Source: Pseudomonas viridiflava (GTDB taxonomy: Bacteria > Pseudomonadota > Gammaproteobacteria > Pseudomonadales > Pseudomonadaceae). Taken from it: a stretch of DNA of 64,000 nucleotides. The notes under the pieces are model-generated. The model had not been told where the DNA came from. It saw only the letters and a list, made by a program, of their open reading frames with translations, and did no database searches. The translations under genes were made by a program, and so were the position numbers. Where the stretch lies: positions 1-64,000 of the forward strand of contig NZ_UTBG01000041.1 in the NCBI RefSeq assembly GCF_900580675.1, given 5' to 3'. Position 1 is the stretch's first letter; each line of letters starts with the position of its first letter. Of this stretch, positions 45,236 to 52,868 are shown piece by piece.

Positions 45236-46024
45236 GTGCTGATTTATCTTGAGTATTTATCCAGCCTGGTGGTGGGCATGGCGCGCATTTATCCCTGTGC
45301 CATTTTGGTGCCCGCGTTCCTGTTCCAACATATACGCGGCATGCTGCGGCACGTCGTGGTGATGGTCATGGCGTTGATTCCGGCACCAGGCATCCATGCG
45401 GTGCTGGTGGCCGAGGAGTACTCGGCGTTGATGATCAGCGGGCTGGTGCTCAAGGAGGCGGCCCTGGGCATTTTACTCGGCGTCTTGCTGGCCATGCCGT
45501 TCTGGATGTTCGAGGCGGTCGGCGCGCTGCTGGACAACCAGCGAGGCGCGTTGGCGGGTGGGCAACTCAACCCTTCGCTGGGGCCGGACGCGACGCCTGT
45601 CGGGCATCTATTCAAACAATTGGTGATTTACCTGTTGATCGCCGTGCTGGGGCTTAGCGTGCTCACCCAGGTAATCTGGGACAGTTACCTGATATGGCCC
45701 GCGACAGCCTGGATGCCGATGCCGGCAGTCAATGGTTTCGGTATTTTCCTTGGCATACTCGGCGATACCTTTACTCACATGATGCTTTACGTTGCGCCCT
45801 TTATTGCGGTGCTGTTGTTTCTTGAATTCGGCATTGCGTTGCTGGGGGTTTACAGCCAGCAACTGCAAGTGAGTTCGTTGGCGCCACCGGTCAAGTCACT
45901 GGCGGGTATTGGTATTTTGCTGTTGTATTTCGCGCTGCTCCAGGACCTGATCGTCGGACGCTTGAGCCTGCTGGATGACCTTAAACACTCACTCGAGCTG
46001 ATGTTCAAGGTCTCGCCCTTATGA
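45236..46024 (+). CDS. sctT: SctT (HrcT/RscT), export gate protein
   Basis: A 262-residue FliR-family inner-membrane protein with six to seven hydrophobic segments and the conserved QRGALAGGQLNPSLGPDATPVG loop region (about residues 101-122). It starts at GTG 45236 with GAGGGA seven bases upstream. The last codons overlap the sctU start by 4 bp. Confidence 0.94.
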   Translation: MLIYLEYLSSLVVGMARIYPCAILVPAFLFQHIRGMLRHVVVMVMALIPAPGIHAVLVAEEYSALMISGLVLKEAALGILLGVLLAMPFWMFEAVGALLDNQRGALAGGQLNPSLGPDATPVGHLFKQLVIYLLIAVLGLSVLTQVIWDSYLIWPATAWMPMPAVNGFGIFLGILGDTFTHMMLYVAPFIAVLLFLEFGIALLGVYSQQLQVSSLAPPVKSLAGIGILLLYFALLQDLIVGRLSLLDDLKHSLELMFKVSPL

Positions 46025-47118
46025 GTGACTCAGGTGAAAAAAAGCACCCGGCGTCAGCCAAGAAGCTGCGCGATCAACGCAAGAAAGGGCAGGTTTCCCA
46101 AAGCCAGGATGTGGGCAAGTTACTGGTGCTGACGGCCATCAGTGAAATTGCGTTGTATGCCGCCGAAAGCAGTATGCAACGCTTCCAGCAACTGATGATG
46201 TTGCCCATGTCGAGCATGAGCCAGCCATTTGCACGCGCGCTGGAAGAAGTGCTGTTTGAAGGGCTGGTGATGTTTTTCGCGTTTGCCCTGTTGATGGTCG
46301 GGGTGGCGATCATCATGAAGCTGATCGGCAGTTGGATGCAGATCGGGTTTCTGTTTGCCCCGGAGACGTTGAAGCTCGATTTCAACCGCATCAACCCGCT
46401 CAATCAGCTCAAGCAAATGTTTTCTGCCCAGTCGGTCATCAACCTGCTGCTGAGCATTGCCAAGGCGGTGCTCCTGGGCGTGGTGTTGTACGTGGTGATC
46501 AGGCCCTCGTTGGGCGCGTTGATCAACCTGGCCACCACTGATCTGCAGAGCTACATCATTGCGCTGATCAGCCTGTTTCGCCACTTGCTGCACGCCTGCC
46601 TGGGGCTTCTGCTGGTGCTGGCGCTGATTGACCTAGCGATGCAAAAGCACTTTTTTGCCAAGCGCATGCGCATGACCCAGGTCGAGGTTGTCCAGGAGTA
46701 CAAGAACATGGAGGGCGACCCCCATGTGAAGGGGCAGCGTCGCTCGTTGGCTTATCAATTGGCCAACGAGGAACCCAAGGCCAAGCTGCCCAAGCTGGAA
46801 GAATCCGACATGCTGGTGGTCAACCCCACGCACTTTGCCGTCGCGTTGTATTACCGCCCCGGTAAGACACCACTGCCGATACTGATCAGCAAGGGCACGG
46901 ACGCAGATGCCCGCACATTGATCCAGCGAGCGAAGGCCGCCGAGGTGCCGGTCATCCAGTGCGTGTGGCTGGCTCGCACGCTCTACACCCATAAACTCGG
47001 GACGAATATCCCGCGCGAAACCTTGCAGGCCGTGGCGCTGATTTATCGCACGCTGCGTGAACTTGATGACGAAACCAAGCGTGAAACCCTGCAGCTGCCG
47101 GAGCTCGAGCTGCGCTGA
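46021..47118 (+). CDS. sctU: SctU (HrcU/RscU), autocleaved export switch protein
   Basis: A 365-residue FlhB/YscU-family protein with four membrane segments in the first 210 residues and a cytoplasmic domain carrying the self-cleavage motif NPTH, with Asn268 and Pro269. Cleavage here lets the machine switch from early to late substrates. The early KKLRDQRKKGQVSQSQDVG text is typical. It ends the plus-strand operon and is convergent with hrpT. Confidence 0.96.
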   Translation: MSDSGEKKHPASAKKLRDQRKKGQVSQSQDVGKLLVLTAISEIALYAAESSMQRFQQLMMLPMSSMSQPFARALEEVLFEGLVMFFAFALLMVGVAIIMKLIGSWMQIGFLFAPETLKLDFNRINPLNQLKQMFSAQSVINLLLSIAKAVLLGVVLYVVIRPSLGALINLATTDLQSYIIALISLFRHLLHACLGLLLVLALIDLAMQKHFFAKRMRMTQVEVVQEYKNMEGDPHVKGQRRSLAYQLANEEPKAKLPKLEESDMLVVNPTHFAVALYYRPGKTPLPILISKGTDADARTLIQRAKAAEVPVIQCVWLARTLYTHKLGTNIPRETLQAVALIYRTLRELDDETKRETLQLPELELR

Positions 47119-47132
47119 TCAGTGCCTGGCGC

Positions 47133-47169
47133 GGCGAACAGCCTGACGTTGATCGCCAGGCTGTTCGCC
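47133..47169. terminator. Inverted repeat between convergent sctU and hrpT
   Basis: A 13-bp perfect stem (47133-47145 with 47157-47169) with an 11-base loop lies in the only 56 bases between two convergent operons. No long T-run follows, so it may be a weak or Rho-assisted bidirectional terminator. Confidence 0.6.
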
Positions 47170-47174
47170 AAGGC

Positions 47175-47378
47175 TCATCGCTCCAGCGATATCGTCTGGT
47201 AGTCCGCGCGTTCCCCGGAAGGGCCAGGCTCGACGCGCATCTGCGGTGGCCACCAGATCACCATTTGATCCTTGGTCGCTTGCGGGCGTGAGCAGGAGTC
47301 GCCCTTGCACGTCGGGGTGCAGCCGGCGATGAGCAGCACTGTGCTGATCAGGGTGACGCACAACAAGGGGTGTTTCAT
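47175..47378 (-). CDS. hrpT: HrpT-like small lipoprotein
   Basis: A 67-residue lipoprotein with lipobox IAGC (Cys20). It follows sctC with an ATGA overlap, the position of hrpT in P. syringae, and has the same length. HrpT helps the secretin SctC reach or assemble in the outer membrane. The next gene in P. syringae would be hrpV, but only 56 bp separate this gene from the convergent sctU, so hrpV is absent here. Confidence 0.8.
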   Translation of the reverse strand: MKHPLLCVTLISTVLLIAGCTPTCKGDSCSRPQATKDQMVIWWPPQMRVEPGPSGERADYQTISLER

Positions 47379-49513
47379 GGCGTGGCCTTCTTGGCTGGAG
47401 TGATCAGGGAGGGGCGCGGAACACCGATGTGTTCATCTTTCACCACCGGGCGCATGGCGATAAATACCTCGGCTTCTTCACCCGGTTTGAGCCAGGCGCG
47501 CGGCCACACGGTGACGGCCAGGGTTTGCGAATTGCTGCATTCCTTTTCGTCGATACGCACATTGCGCTTGAACTGGTTACGCAGCACCACCACCGCCACA
47601 TTGAACTCCGGGCCGGCATACCACTGGCTGCGTTCGGTGTTCATTGCCAGCAGTTCACGCGTGTTGCACAGGGTGCCCAGGCCCAGAGGCATGGGGGCCG
47701 CCTTGAAGGCCAGGGGCACTTCGCCGGACACTAGACGAGCCAGCGTGCCCGTGATGTCACTGCGCTTGATCACTGGCTGATGTTCGGCATAACGCCGCGC
47801 CAATGGTTTGAGAGCGGCCTGAAGCTCCGCCTGATCTTCCTGCGGCAAATAACGTGAAGGGTCAGCTTGATCGCCCATTACGCGTGGGGTCAGGATAAAC
47901 AGGCGTTCGCGGCGGTTGTTCTGGCGTTCGGAGGAGGAAAAAAGCGCTTTGCCCAGCAGCGGGATGTCACCCAGCAGCGGAACCTTGCTGCGTTTGTCAG
48001 TGCTTTCGGTCACATGGAAGCCACCTACCACCAATGAGCGTTTTTCCGCGATGACCGCCTGGGTGCTGACCTTGCCCCGGCGTACATCCGGACCGTTGCG
48101 ATCCGGGTTGGACTCATCGAAATTACCATCTTCGATATCCACTGCAAGGTGCACCTGATGCAGGCCGCGGCTGGTAGTCACCCTGGGCACCACCTGGAAA
48201 CTGGTACCGACGGTGATGGGCAGGATGGTCGCGACCTCATTGCCTGCGGTGAGGTACTGGGTCCGGTTGAAATCAATCACCGCCGGCTGGTTTTCCAGGG
48301 TGAGGACCGAGGGGTTTGACACCATGGTGGCGAGGCCGCGTTGCTCGAGTGCACGTATATCGGCAAAGAAGCGGTCCCGGTTTGCGATCGACACTTGCGA
48401 TGCGTTACCCGGCGCCATGTTCACGCCGCCACGGAAGCGACTGTTCTGGAAGCCCCAGGTGACCCCGAATTCGCGTAATTGAGTGCGCTCTATATCCAGG
48501 ATGATTGCGTCGATTTCCACCAGCTTGCGCGCCACGTCGAGCTGGGTAATCAGTTCGCGGTACATCGCCTGGCGCTCTGGCAGGTCATAGATCAACACGG
48601 CGTTGTTGCGTACATCGGCTTCGACCCGGATTCTGCCTCTGGACACGGGTGCGCGAGGGGTGAGCGTCGCACCGCTTTCCAACTGCGCGGCGCCTCCTGT
48701 TTGCCCCAGCATTTGTCCTAGCAGAGGGTTATTCAAACGAGCAATGTTCGCAGTGACAGGGGAGGGCTGTGAGGACGAGGCGCGCGCGGCAAACGCCGAA
48801 CTGCTGGTCGCTGTCCCCGGTTCCAATAGCCCCTTCAGCATGCTGGCAACACCCGGGATAGTCAGCTTTTCGCCCCGATAGTCGATTTGGCGATCCGCTG
48901 CGTTGGCGAACTTCAGCGGGTAGCTGAGTACGCTCTGCTTTTCGTCGGCGGTTTTACGCTGGCTGCTGAATTGCTTGATCTGGTCGATGTAACGCTTGGG
49001 ACCAGAGACCAGTACCACCCCATCATCAGGCAGTTCACCCCAGCCGAAACGGCTGTCGAGCAAGCCGATATCGGTCAAGGCCCGCTTGAGGTCGGCGACG
49101 GTCTCGGCAGAGACTTCCAGGCGTGCGGACTCTTGCAGGTCCAGGGTGCTGATATAGAGGGTGTTGTTGTACAAGTACCACTGGAAACGGTGTTCCACCG
49201 CCAGCCTGTCGAGCATTGACTGGGGGGTATTGGCGCGTATCTTGCCATTGACTATCCCGTCCAGGAGGCCGTCCACTTGCAGTTGGGTGCCGAACGTCTG
49301 GGCAAAGTCCTCCAATACATCGCGCAGGGGCTTATGCTCTGCTTCATAGGCGTAGGCGGTGTTTTTCCACTCGGGAGGAATGGCGGCAAGGGGGCTGTGC
49401 AGCGGCGCCAACAACAAGGGCAGCGCGAGCAAACAGCGCAAGTGAGCACGTTTTAGCAGGGCGGCAGGCGCGTTTACGCGCAAGCCGGAGTGCTTGTTGA
49501 TCTTGCTATACAT
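47375..49513 (-). CDS. sctC: SctC (HrcC/RscC), outer-membrane secretin
   Basis: A 712-residue secretin with a signal peptide (cleavage near residue 43), N0/N1/N3 periplasmic domains (STDLQ-type DVLEDFAQTFGTQLQVDGLLDG, then LTDIGLLDSRFGWGELPDDGVVLVSGP) and a C-terminal pore region (RNDRFFADIRALEQRG, KVSTQAVIAEKRSLVVGGFH, VPLLGDIPLLGKALF). It forms the outer-membrane ring of the injectisome. It is in the hrpC-type operon with hrpF, the hrpG remnant and hrpT. Confidence 0.95.
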   Translation of the reverse strand: MYSKINKHSGLRVNAPAALLKRAHLRCLLALPLLLAPLHSPLAAIPPEWKNTAYAYEAEHKPLRDVLEDFAQTFGTQLQVDGLLDGIVNGKIRANTPQSMLDRLAVEHRFQWYLYNNTLYISTLDLQESARLEVSAETVADLKRALTDIGLLDSRFGWGELPDDGVVLVSGPKRYIDQIKQFSSQRKTADEKQSVLSYPLKFANAADRQIDYRGEKLTIPGVASMLKGLLEPGTATSSSAFAARASSSQPSPVTANIARLNNPLLGQMLGQTGGAAQLESGATLTPRAPVSRGRIRVEADVRNNAVLIYDLPERQAMYRELITQLDVARKLVEIDAIILDIERTQLREFGVTWGFQNSRFRGGVNMAPGNASQVSIANRDRFFADIRALEQRGLATMVSNPSVLTLENQPAVIDFNRTQYLTAGNEVATILPITVGTSFQVVPRVTTSRGLHQVHLAVDIEDGNFDESNPDRNGPDVRRGKVSTQAVIAEKRSLVVGGFHVTESTDKRSKVPLLGDIPLLGKALFSSSERQNNRRERLFILTPRVMGDQADPSRYLPQEDQAELQAALKPLARRYAEHQPVIKRSDITGTLARLVSGEVPLAFKAAPMPLGLGTLCNTRELLAMNTERSQWYAGPEFNVAVVVLRNQFKRNVRIDEKECSNSQTLAVTVWPRAWLKPGEEAEVFIAMRPVVKDEHIGVPRPSLITPAKKATP

Positions 49514-49528
49514 GACAAGTTCTCTGTT

Positions 49529-49814
49529 TCAGTGCGGTAGCGTACGGAGGGGAGTGGGCTGCAAATCGCACCCAGCCTTAGTCAGGCGCGCGGTGATGCC
49601 ACGCCAGGTTTCGCGTTGGTTGAAAAGGGATTCCAGGGCTTTCAGCAGGCGCTGTGGCGGGCTGGACTGACCGAGAAAACAGCAGGACTGCAACGGAGTT
49701 TTTTGGTTTGGACGGGGCCATGGGTCGCGCATCACGTTGACCTAACATCTGAAAGCGCTGCCTGCGGCGACTCAAACAGTCATCCAGAGAGTGCTGAGCG
49801 GCACTAAACGACAT
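49529..49814 (-). pseudogene. Frameshifted hrpG-position gene
   Basis: The first 24 codons from ATG 49814 (MSFSAAQHSLDDCLSRRRQR...) read well and overlap hrpF by 11 bp. The plausible continuation (PPQRLLKALESLF..., ending at 49529, 15 bases before sctC) lies in another frame. One base has to be skipped near 49740 to join them. Uncorrected, the first frame stops at 49578 after 78 residues. P. syringae HrpG is, from memory, about 140 residues; even the joined protein is near 95. The position between hrpF and sctC fits hrpG. A sequencing error or two separate small genes remain possible. Confidence 0.5.
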
Positions 49815-50037
49815 TTATCGCGCTTTTGACATTGGCGTGGTGGTAGCTCACGTAGGATCCGATCACCGTATATCTGACCCCCTCTTTGATCCTCTCCTGG
49901 AAAATTTTGTCGAAGGCCATTGAGAGTTCTTCATCTCCCCCCCCGTTTGCAATCTCCTCATCGATTTGCTTGGAAACTCTATCGGAACGGGCTTGCTGCC
50001 TGTAGAGATCGGGAAGAAAGCGGGCGTCACTATTCAT
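49804..50037 (-). CDS. hrpF: HrpF-like small type III secretion protein
   Basis: A 77-residue soluble, charged protein starting MNSDARFLPDLYRQQARSDR. It is first in the operon hrpF-(hrpG)-sctC-hrpT, 30 bases after a perfect hrp box. ATG 50037 has GGAG nine bases upstream. Position and size match P. syringae HrpF, a small cytoplasmic partner needed for pilus subunit secretion. The sequence itself is too short to confirm by eye. Confidence 0.72.
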   Translation of the reverse strand: MNSDARFLPDLYRQQARSDRVSKQIDEEIANGGGDEELSMAFDKIFQERIKEGVRYTVIGSYVSYHHANVKSAINVV

Positions 50038-50066
50038 CGTACTAACTCCAGTGGGGGTTCTACTCC

Positions 50067-50095
50067 TGTGTGGCACCCAATGAATGACCGGTTCC
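50067..50095 (-). promoter_or_regulatory. hrp box of the hrpF-sctC operon
   Basis: On the minus strand: GGAACC, 16 bases, CCACACA. This exactly fits the HrpL promoter consensus and ends 29 bases before the hrpF start codon, nearly the same distance as at rspJ. Confidence 0.9.
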
Positions 50096-50138
50096 CTCCC
50101 GGGATTAATTTGTTAAGAAAAAAATACCAAAAGCGTTG

Positions 50139-50729
50139 CTACTTGTTCCGACCTTCGGGAGGGATGATCACCAGGTTGTTGACGGCATCAGTCCAGTTGA
50201 CGTGAAACCCGCCATCTTCCGTTTCAAGAATCAACGACCTGGCGGCAAGCCCGTCCTCGGCGCGCAGCGCCCATGGCACATCACAGTGCATGCTCAGCCA
50301 TTGCTCGACATGTTCGCGGTCCGATGGATTGCACAGCAAGTTCGCCTCGACCGTCGGGAGTTGCGCCGCTAACAGCTTATTGAGCAGTACCGTAAGGCGT
50401 TGAGCGGGTACGGTCTCTTCCAGCAAGCTTCGGATAGCCGTGTTGATGACTGAGCTGGCGGCCGTTTCCAATTGGTCGAACATCGCTTGTCGTTCCGACT
50501 CCCAGCGCTGAAGTTGTGAGTTGGCGCGCTGCCAGAACTCATTGCTTGCACTTTCCAGTATGTCCTCGCACTGGCCTTCGGCTTGGCGTATGAGCGCCTG
50601 TGCCTGGGTTTCGGCTTGTTCAAGGATGTGCCGGGCCTGGGTGTGTTCGGCAAGCATTTCCCGAGGAATCAAGGCTGTCGACAGGTCGTGAGAGCGGGCA
50701 TGCAGCTCGATTTTATGGGTGCAAAACAT
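50139..50729 (-). CDS. sctL: SctL (HrpE/RspE), stator protein
   Basis: A 196-residue HrpE/YscL-type protein that controls the ATPase SctN and belongs to the sorting platform. The N-terminal half is a long helix rich in Gln, Ala and Glu (HILEQAETQAQALIRQAEGQ) and the C-terminal domain starts near SSVINTAIRSLLEETVP. ATG 50729 is chosen over the longer frame. It overlaps sctK by 17 bp. Confidence 0.87.
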   Translation of the reverse strand: MFCTHKIELHARSHDLSTALIPREMLAEHTQARHILEQAETQAQALIRQAEGQCEDILESASNEFWQRANSQLQRWESERQAMFDQLETAASSVINTAIRSLLEETVPAQRLTVLLNKLLAAQLPTVEANLLCNPSDREHVEQWLSMHCDVPWALRAEDGLAARSLILETEDGGFHVNWTDAVNNLVIIPPEGRNK

Positions 50730-51288
50730 GATTGGATATCTCGCGGGAGGCGCGCAGCGCACCGTCTATGGAGGTGGAGGTTGCACGCCAAATAGCGGCT
50801 TGCCACAGAATATCCAGGCGCCCGTGAGCGTCCTCAAGCTTGGGGTGCTGCTCCAATTCCAGCACCCTCTGGTGGGCAAAGCTCAAGCGCAACCGCTGCC
50901 ATATGGCGGGTGTGACCCACGCGCGCAGATAGTGCAAGGGGTCGTCGATACTCAACGTTGCCGGGCCGGGTGGCAGCGCTTTGGCCAGGCGCTGGCACCA
51001 AAGCAGCAAGCCTTGACTCAATCGACTGTCGTGCGGCGTGTTGTAGACCTCATTCACCAGCGTGAGTATGAGGTCCCGTTGTTGCGAGCTTGTCCGCACC
51101 AGCTGCAGCAAGGTCGCGGACATGGGCGGTGGAAGTTCGGGGGTGATGCCGAACAGGTTGCTCGCCCGGACGTGATGGCAGCGGGAAAGCGCCGCTGTTT
51201 CTACAAAACCGGTGTGCGTCAGCCAGTCGATGTGGGCGCTCTGCCACGGGCAGGCCCACCATTTCACCCAGCTGAGATCATCACTCAT
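50713..51288 (-). CDS. sctK: SctK (HrpD/RspD), sorting-platform accessory protein
   Basis: A 191-residue protein, Trp- and Leu-rich with no membrane segment, found between sctJ and sctL as hrpD is in P. syringae. SctK proteins diverge strongly, so the assignment leans on position and size. It overlaps both neighbours. Confidence 0.78.
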   Translation of the reverse strand: MSDDLSWVKWWACPWQSAHIDWLTHTGFVETAALSRCHHVRASNLFGITPELPPPMSATLLQLVRTSSQQRDLILTLVNEVYNTPHDSRLSQGLLLWCQRLAKALPPGPATLSIDDPLHYLRAWVTPAIWQRLRLSFAHQRVLELEQHPKLEDAHGRLDILWQAAIWRATSTSIDGALRASREISNHVLHP

Positions 51289-52066
51289 GAGCGTGTGCCA
51301 TCTCAGGCTTCGGTGCCGAAGGCTGCCTTACCCTGCGGCGCCAGGCCAGCCAGGCGCCAGCACCCAGCAAGAGCGCGAGCAGGGGCGCGAGCGTGATGAT
51401 AAGCCAGGTACCACGATCTTGTTCCGGCACCAGGAAAGGGCCGAAATAGGCAAGCTGCTGCTTTTCTATGTAGGCCGCAGCCGGTACGAAAACAACGGTC
51501 AGCTTGGTTGTATTGTCGATGGCTGAGGCCATGCCTGGGATGCTGCTGGCCACCAACCTGCGCACGCGCGCATTGATATTGTCGGGCTCCAGTCGCGGGT
51601 CGTGCTTGATGAATATCGAGGCGGATGCCGGTTGTACGGGCTCTCCGGGTGCTATTCGCTCAGGCAACACCACATGCACCCGTGCGACGAGTACCCCGTC
51701 AATATTGGACAGGGTCGCTTCCAGTTCTTGTGACAGTGCATAGATGTACCGCGCACGCTCTTCAAGTGGGGTAGAGATGACCCCTTCCTTGCGAAAGATC
51801 TCGCCCAGGGTCGAGCGTGCAACCTTGGGCAGCCCGGCGGCGTCCAGGGTACGAACGGCGCGATTGATGTCACTTGCCTTGACGCGCACAGCGACGCCGT
51901 CTTTCCCCGGAATCTTTTGGGCACGGATCTGTTTGTCTGCCAGTTCCGCGATGACTTCATTGGCTTCCTGTTCGGAAATATTGCGATGGAGCTCTACGCT
52001 CTCACCACAACCGGTGAGCGAGAGCGCCAATGAGAAAAATAACAGGGTGCTTAGGCGGCGGTACAT
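51281..52066 (-). CDS. sctJ: SctJ (HrcJ/RscJ), inner-membrane ring lipoprotein
   Basis: A 261-residue YscJ/FliF-type lipoprotein. The lipobox LTGC ends at Cys20, the two ring-building domains carry EQEANEVIAELADKQIRAQKI and SNIDGVLVARVHVVLPE, and a C-terminal membrane segment spans about residues 218-240. It forms the periplasmic ring of the basal body with SctD. It is 4 bp from sctI. Confidence 0.95.
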   Translation of the reverse strand: MYRRLSTLLFFSLALSLTGCGESVELHRNISEQEANEVIAELADKQIRAQKIPGKDGVAVRVKASDINRAVRTLDAAGLPKVARSTLGEIFRKEGVISTPLEERARYIYALSQELEATLSNIDGVLVARVHVVLPERIAPGEPVQPASASIFIKHDPRLEPDNINARVRRLVASSIPGMASAIDNTTKLTVVFVPAAAYIEKQQLAYFGPFLVPEQDRGTWLIITLAPLLALLLGAGAWLAWRRRVRQPSAPKPEMAHAHE

Positions 52067-52070
52067 GCAT

Positions 52071-52427
52071 CTACCCCATGCTTGAAATTTTGTCGCAGGC
52101 TTTTGCGATTGCGCCGACTGCCTTGATTTGCGCGGTCACCTGCACATGCGCTTCAACAAGCGCTATGGGGAGCTCGTCCATACGCTTATTCTTGCTGGCG
52201 TCCCGGAACCCTTTGGAGACACGGTTCGATATTTCCGACGATTCACCGAGGTGCCAGGCTGAATCGGTAGAGGCTACGGCGCGGGGACTTCTTTTATCTG
52301 GCTGATCGGTCTTGCTCATTTCGGCCATAAAAAAATTGCTGTCATAGGCGCTGTGACTCTCAGCAGGTGTGCCCGCCCCTGTGTTTATCTTTCCGTTCGT
52401 TGTGAGGTCTGCGTGGGTGATGAACAT
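52071..52427 (-). CDS. sctI: SctI (HrpB/RspB), inner-rod protein
   Basis: A 118-residue soluble protein directly upstream of sctJ, the position of hrpB in P. syringae. The N-terminal half is Ser/Asp-rich and flexible, and the C-terminal half is helical (MDELPIALVEAHVQVTAQIK), as in inner-rod proteins. ATG 52427 has GAGGG close upstream. Assignment rests on position, size and the helical tail. Confidence 0.78.
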   Translation of the reverse strand: MFITHADLTTNGKINTGAGTPAESHSAYDSNFFMAEMSKTDQPDKRSPRAVASTDSAWHLGESSEISNRVSKGFRDASKNKRMDELPIALVEAHVQVTAQIKAVGAIAKACDKISSMG

Positions 52428-52513
52428 ATGTCCCTCTATCGAAAGTATCGAGTGGGGTGACCCACGTTAAGTAAAAGCCCTCTCAACGGGCGAGTTGAGA
52501 AGGCTTGATCTAC

Positions 52514-52666
52514 CTAGTAGTTGATCTTTTTGTTAAGGGCAGCCGCGGCGTTGAATGCAGCGGCTTTCCTATCGTCTTGGGCGTTTTTCACGCCATCCCA
52601 TTCCTTTCCCTCTTGGGTTGCCTTAATAGCCCCTTCTTGTGGGCTCGGTAAGCCAGGTATTGCCAT
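52514..52666 (-). CDS. rspA: RspA/HrpA-like pilus or needle subunit candidate (50 residues)
   Basis: A 50-residue protein starting MAIPGLPSPQEGAIKA and ending NKKINY, Ala/Lys-rich with no Cys and no signal peptide. ATG 52666 has GAGG seven bases upstream, and the gene is 88 bases after a hrp box. It lies directly upstream of sctI, where P. syringae has hrpA (with hrpZ between). Small size, helical composition and an aromatic C-terminal residue suit a Hrp pilus or needle subunit. P. syringae HrpA is about twice as long. Position, rather than detectable homology, is the main evidence. Confidence 0.66.
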   Translation of the reverse strand: MAIPGLPSPQEGAIKATQEGKEWDGVKNAQDDRKAAAFNAAAALNKKINY

Positions 52667-52753
52667 GATTCCACCTCATGAACTTTAGATAAAATTGGAT
52701 AACGGCTGATCGCTATCGCTCTTTTGTGAACGACATTGAAATCGTTCGTTGTG

Positions 52754-52782
52754 TCTGTGGCTGACGAGACATAAAACGTTCC
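52754..52782 (-). promoter_or_regulatory. hrp box of the rspA operon
   Basis: On the minus strand: GGAACG, 16 bases, CCACAGA. One base differs from GGAACC, within the known variation of HrpL promoters. It lies 88 bases before rspA and should drive rspA-sctI-sctJ-sctK-sctL. Confidence 0.85.
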
Positions 52783-52868
52783 AACTTTCACGGGGGAGGG
52801 GTGTGTATAAATATTTTTCTATTTGCATTACTTGATAGCAGACATTTCCGTCGTGACGTCCAAGCCCT

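Noticed and set aside
52588..52791. A 67-codon minus-strand frame overlapping the rspA gene and its promoter
   Set aside because: It would begin upstream of the expected transcript start from the hrp box and lies in a different frame from the better supported 50-residue gene.
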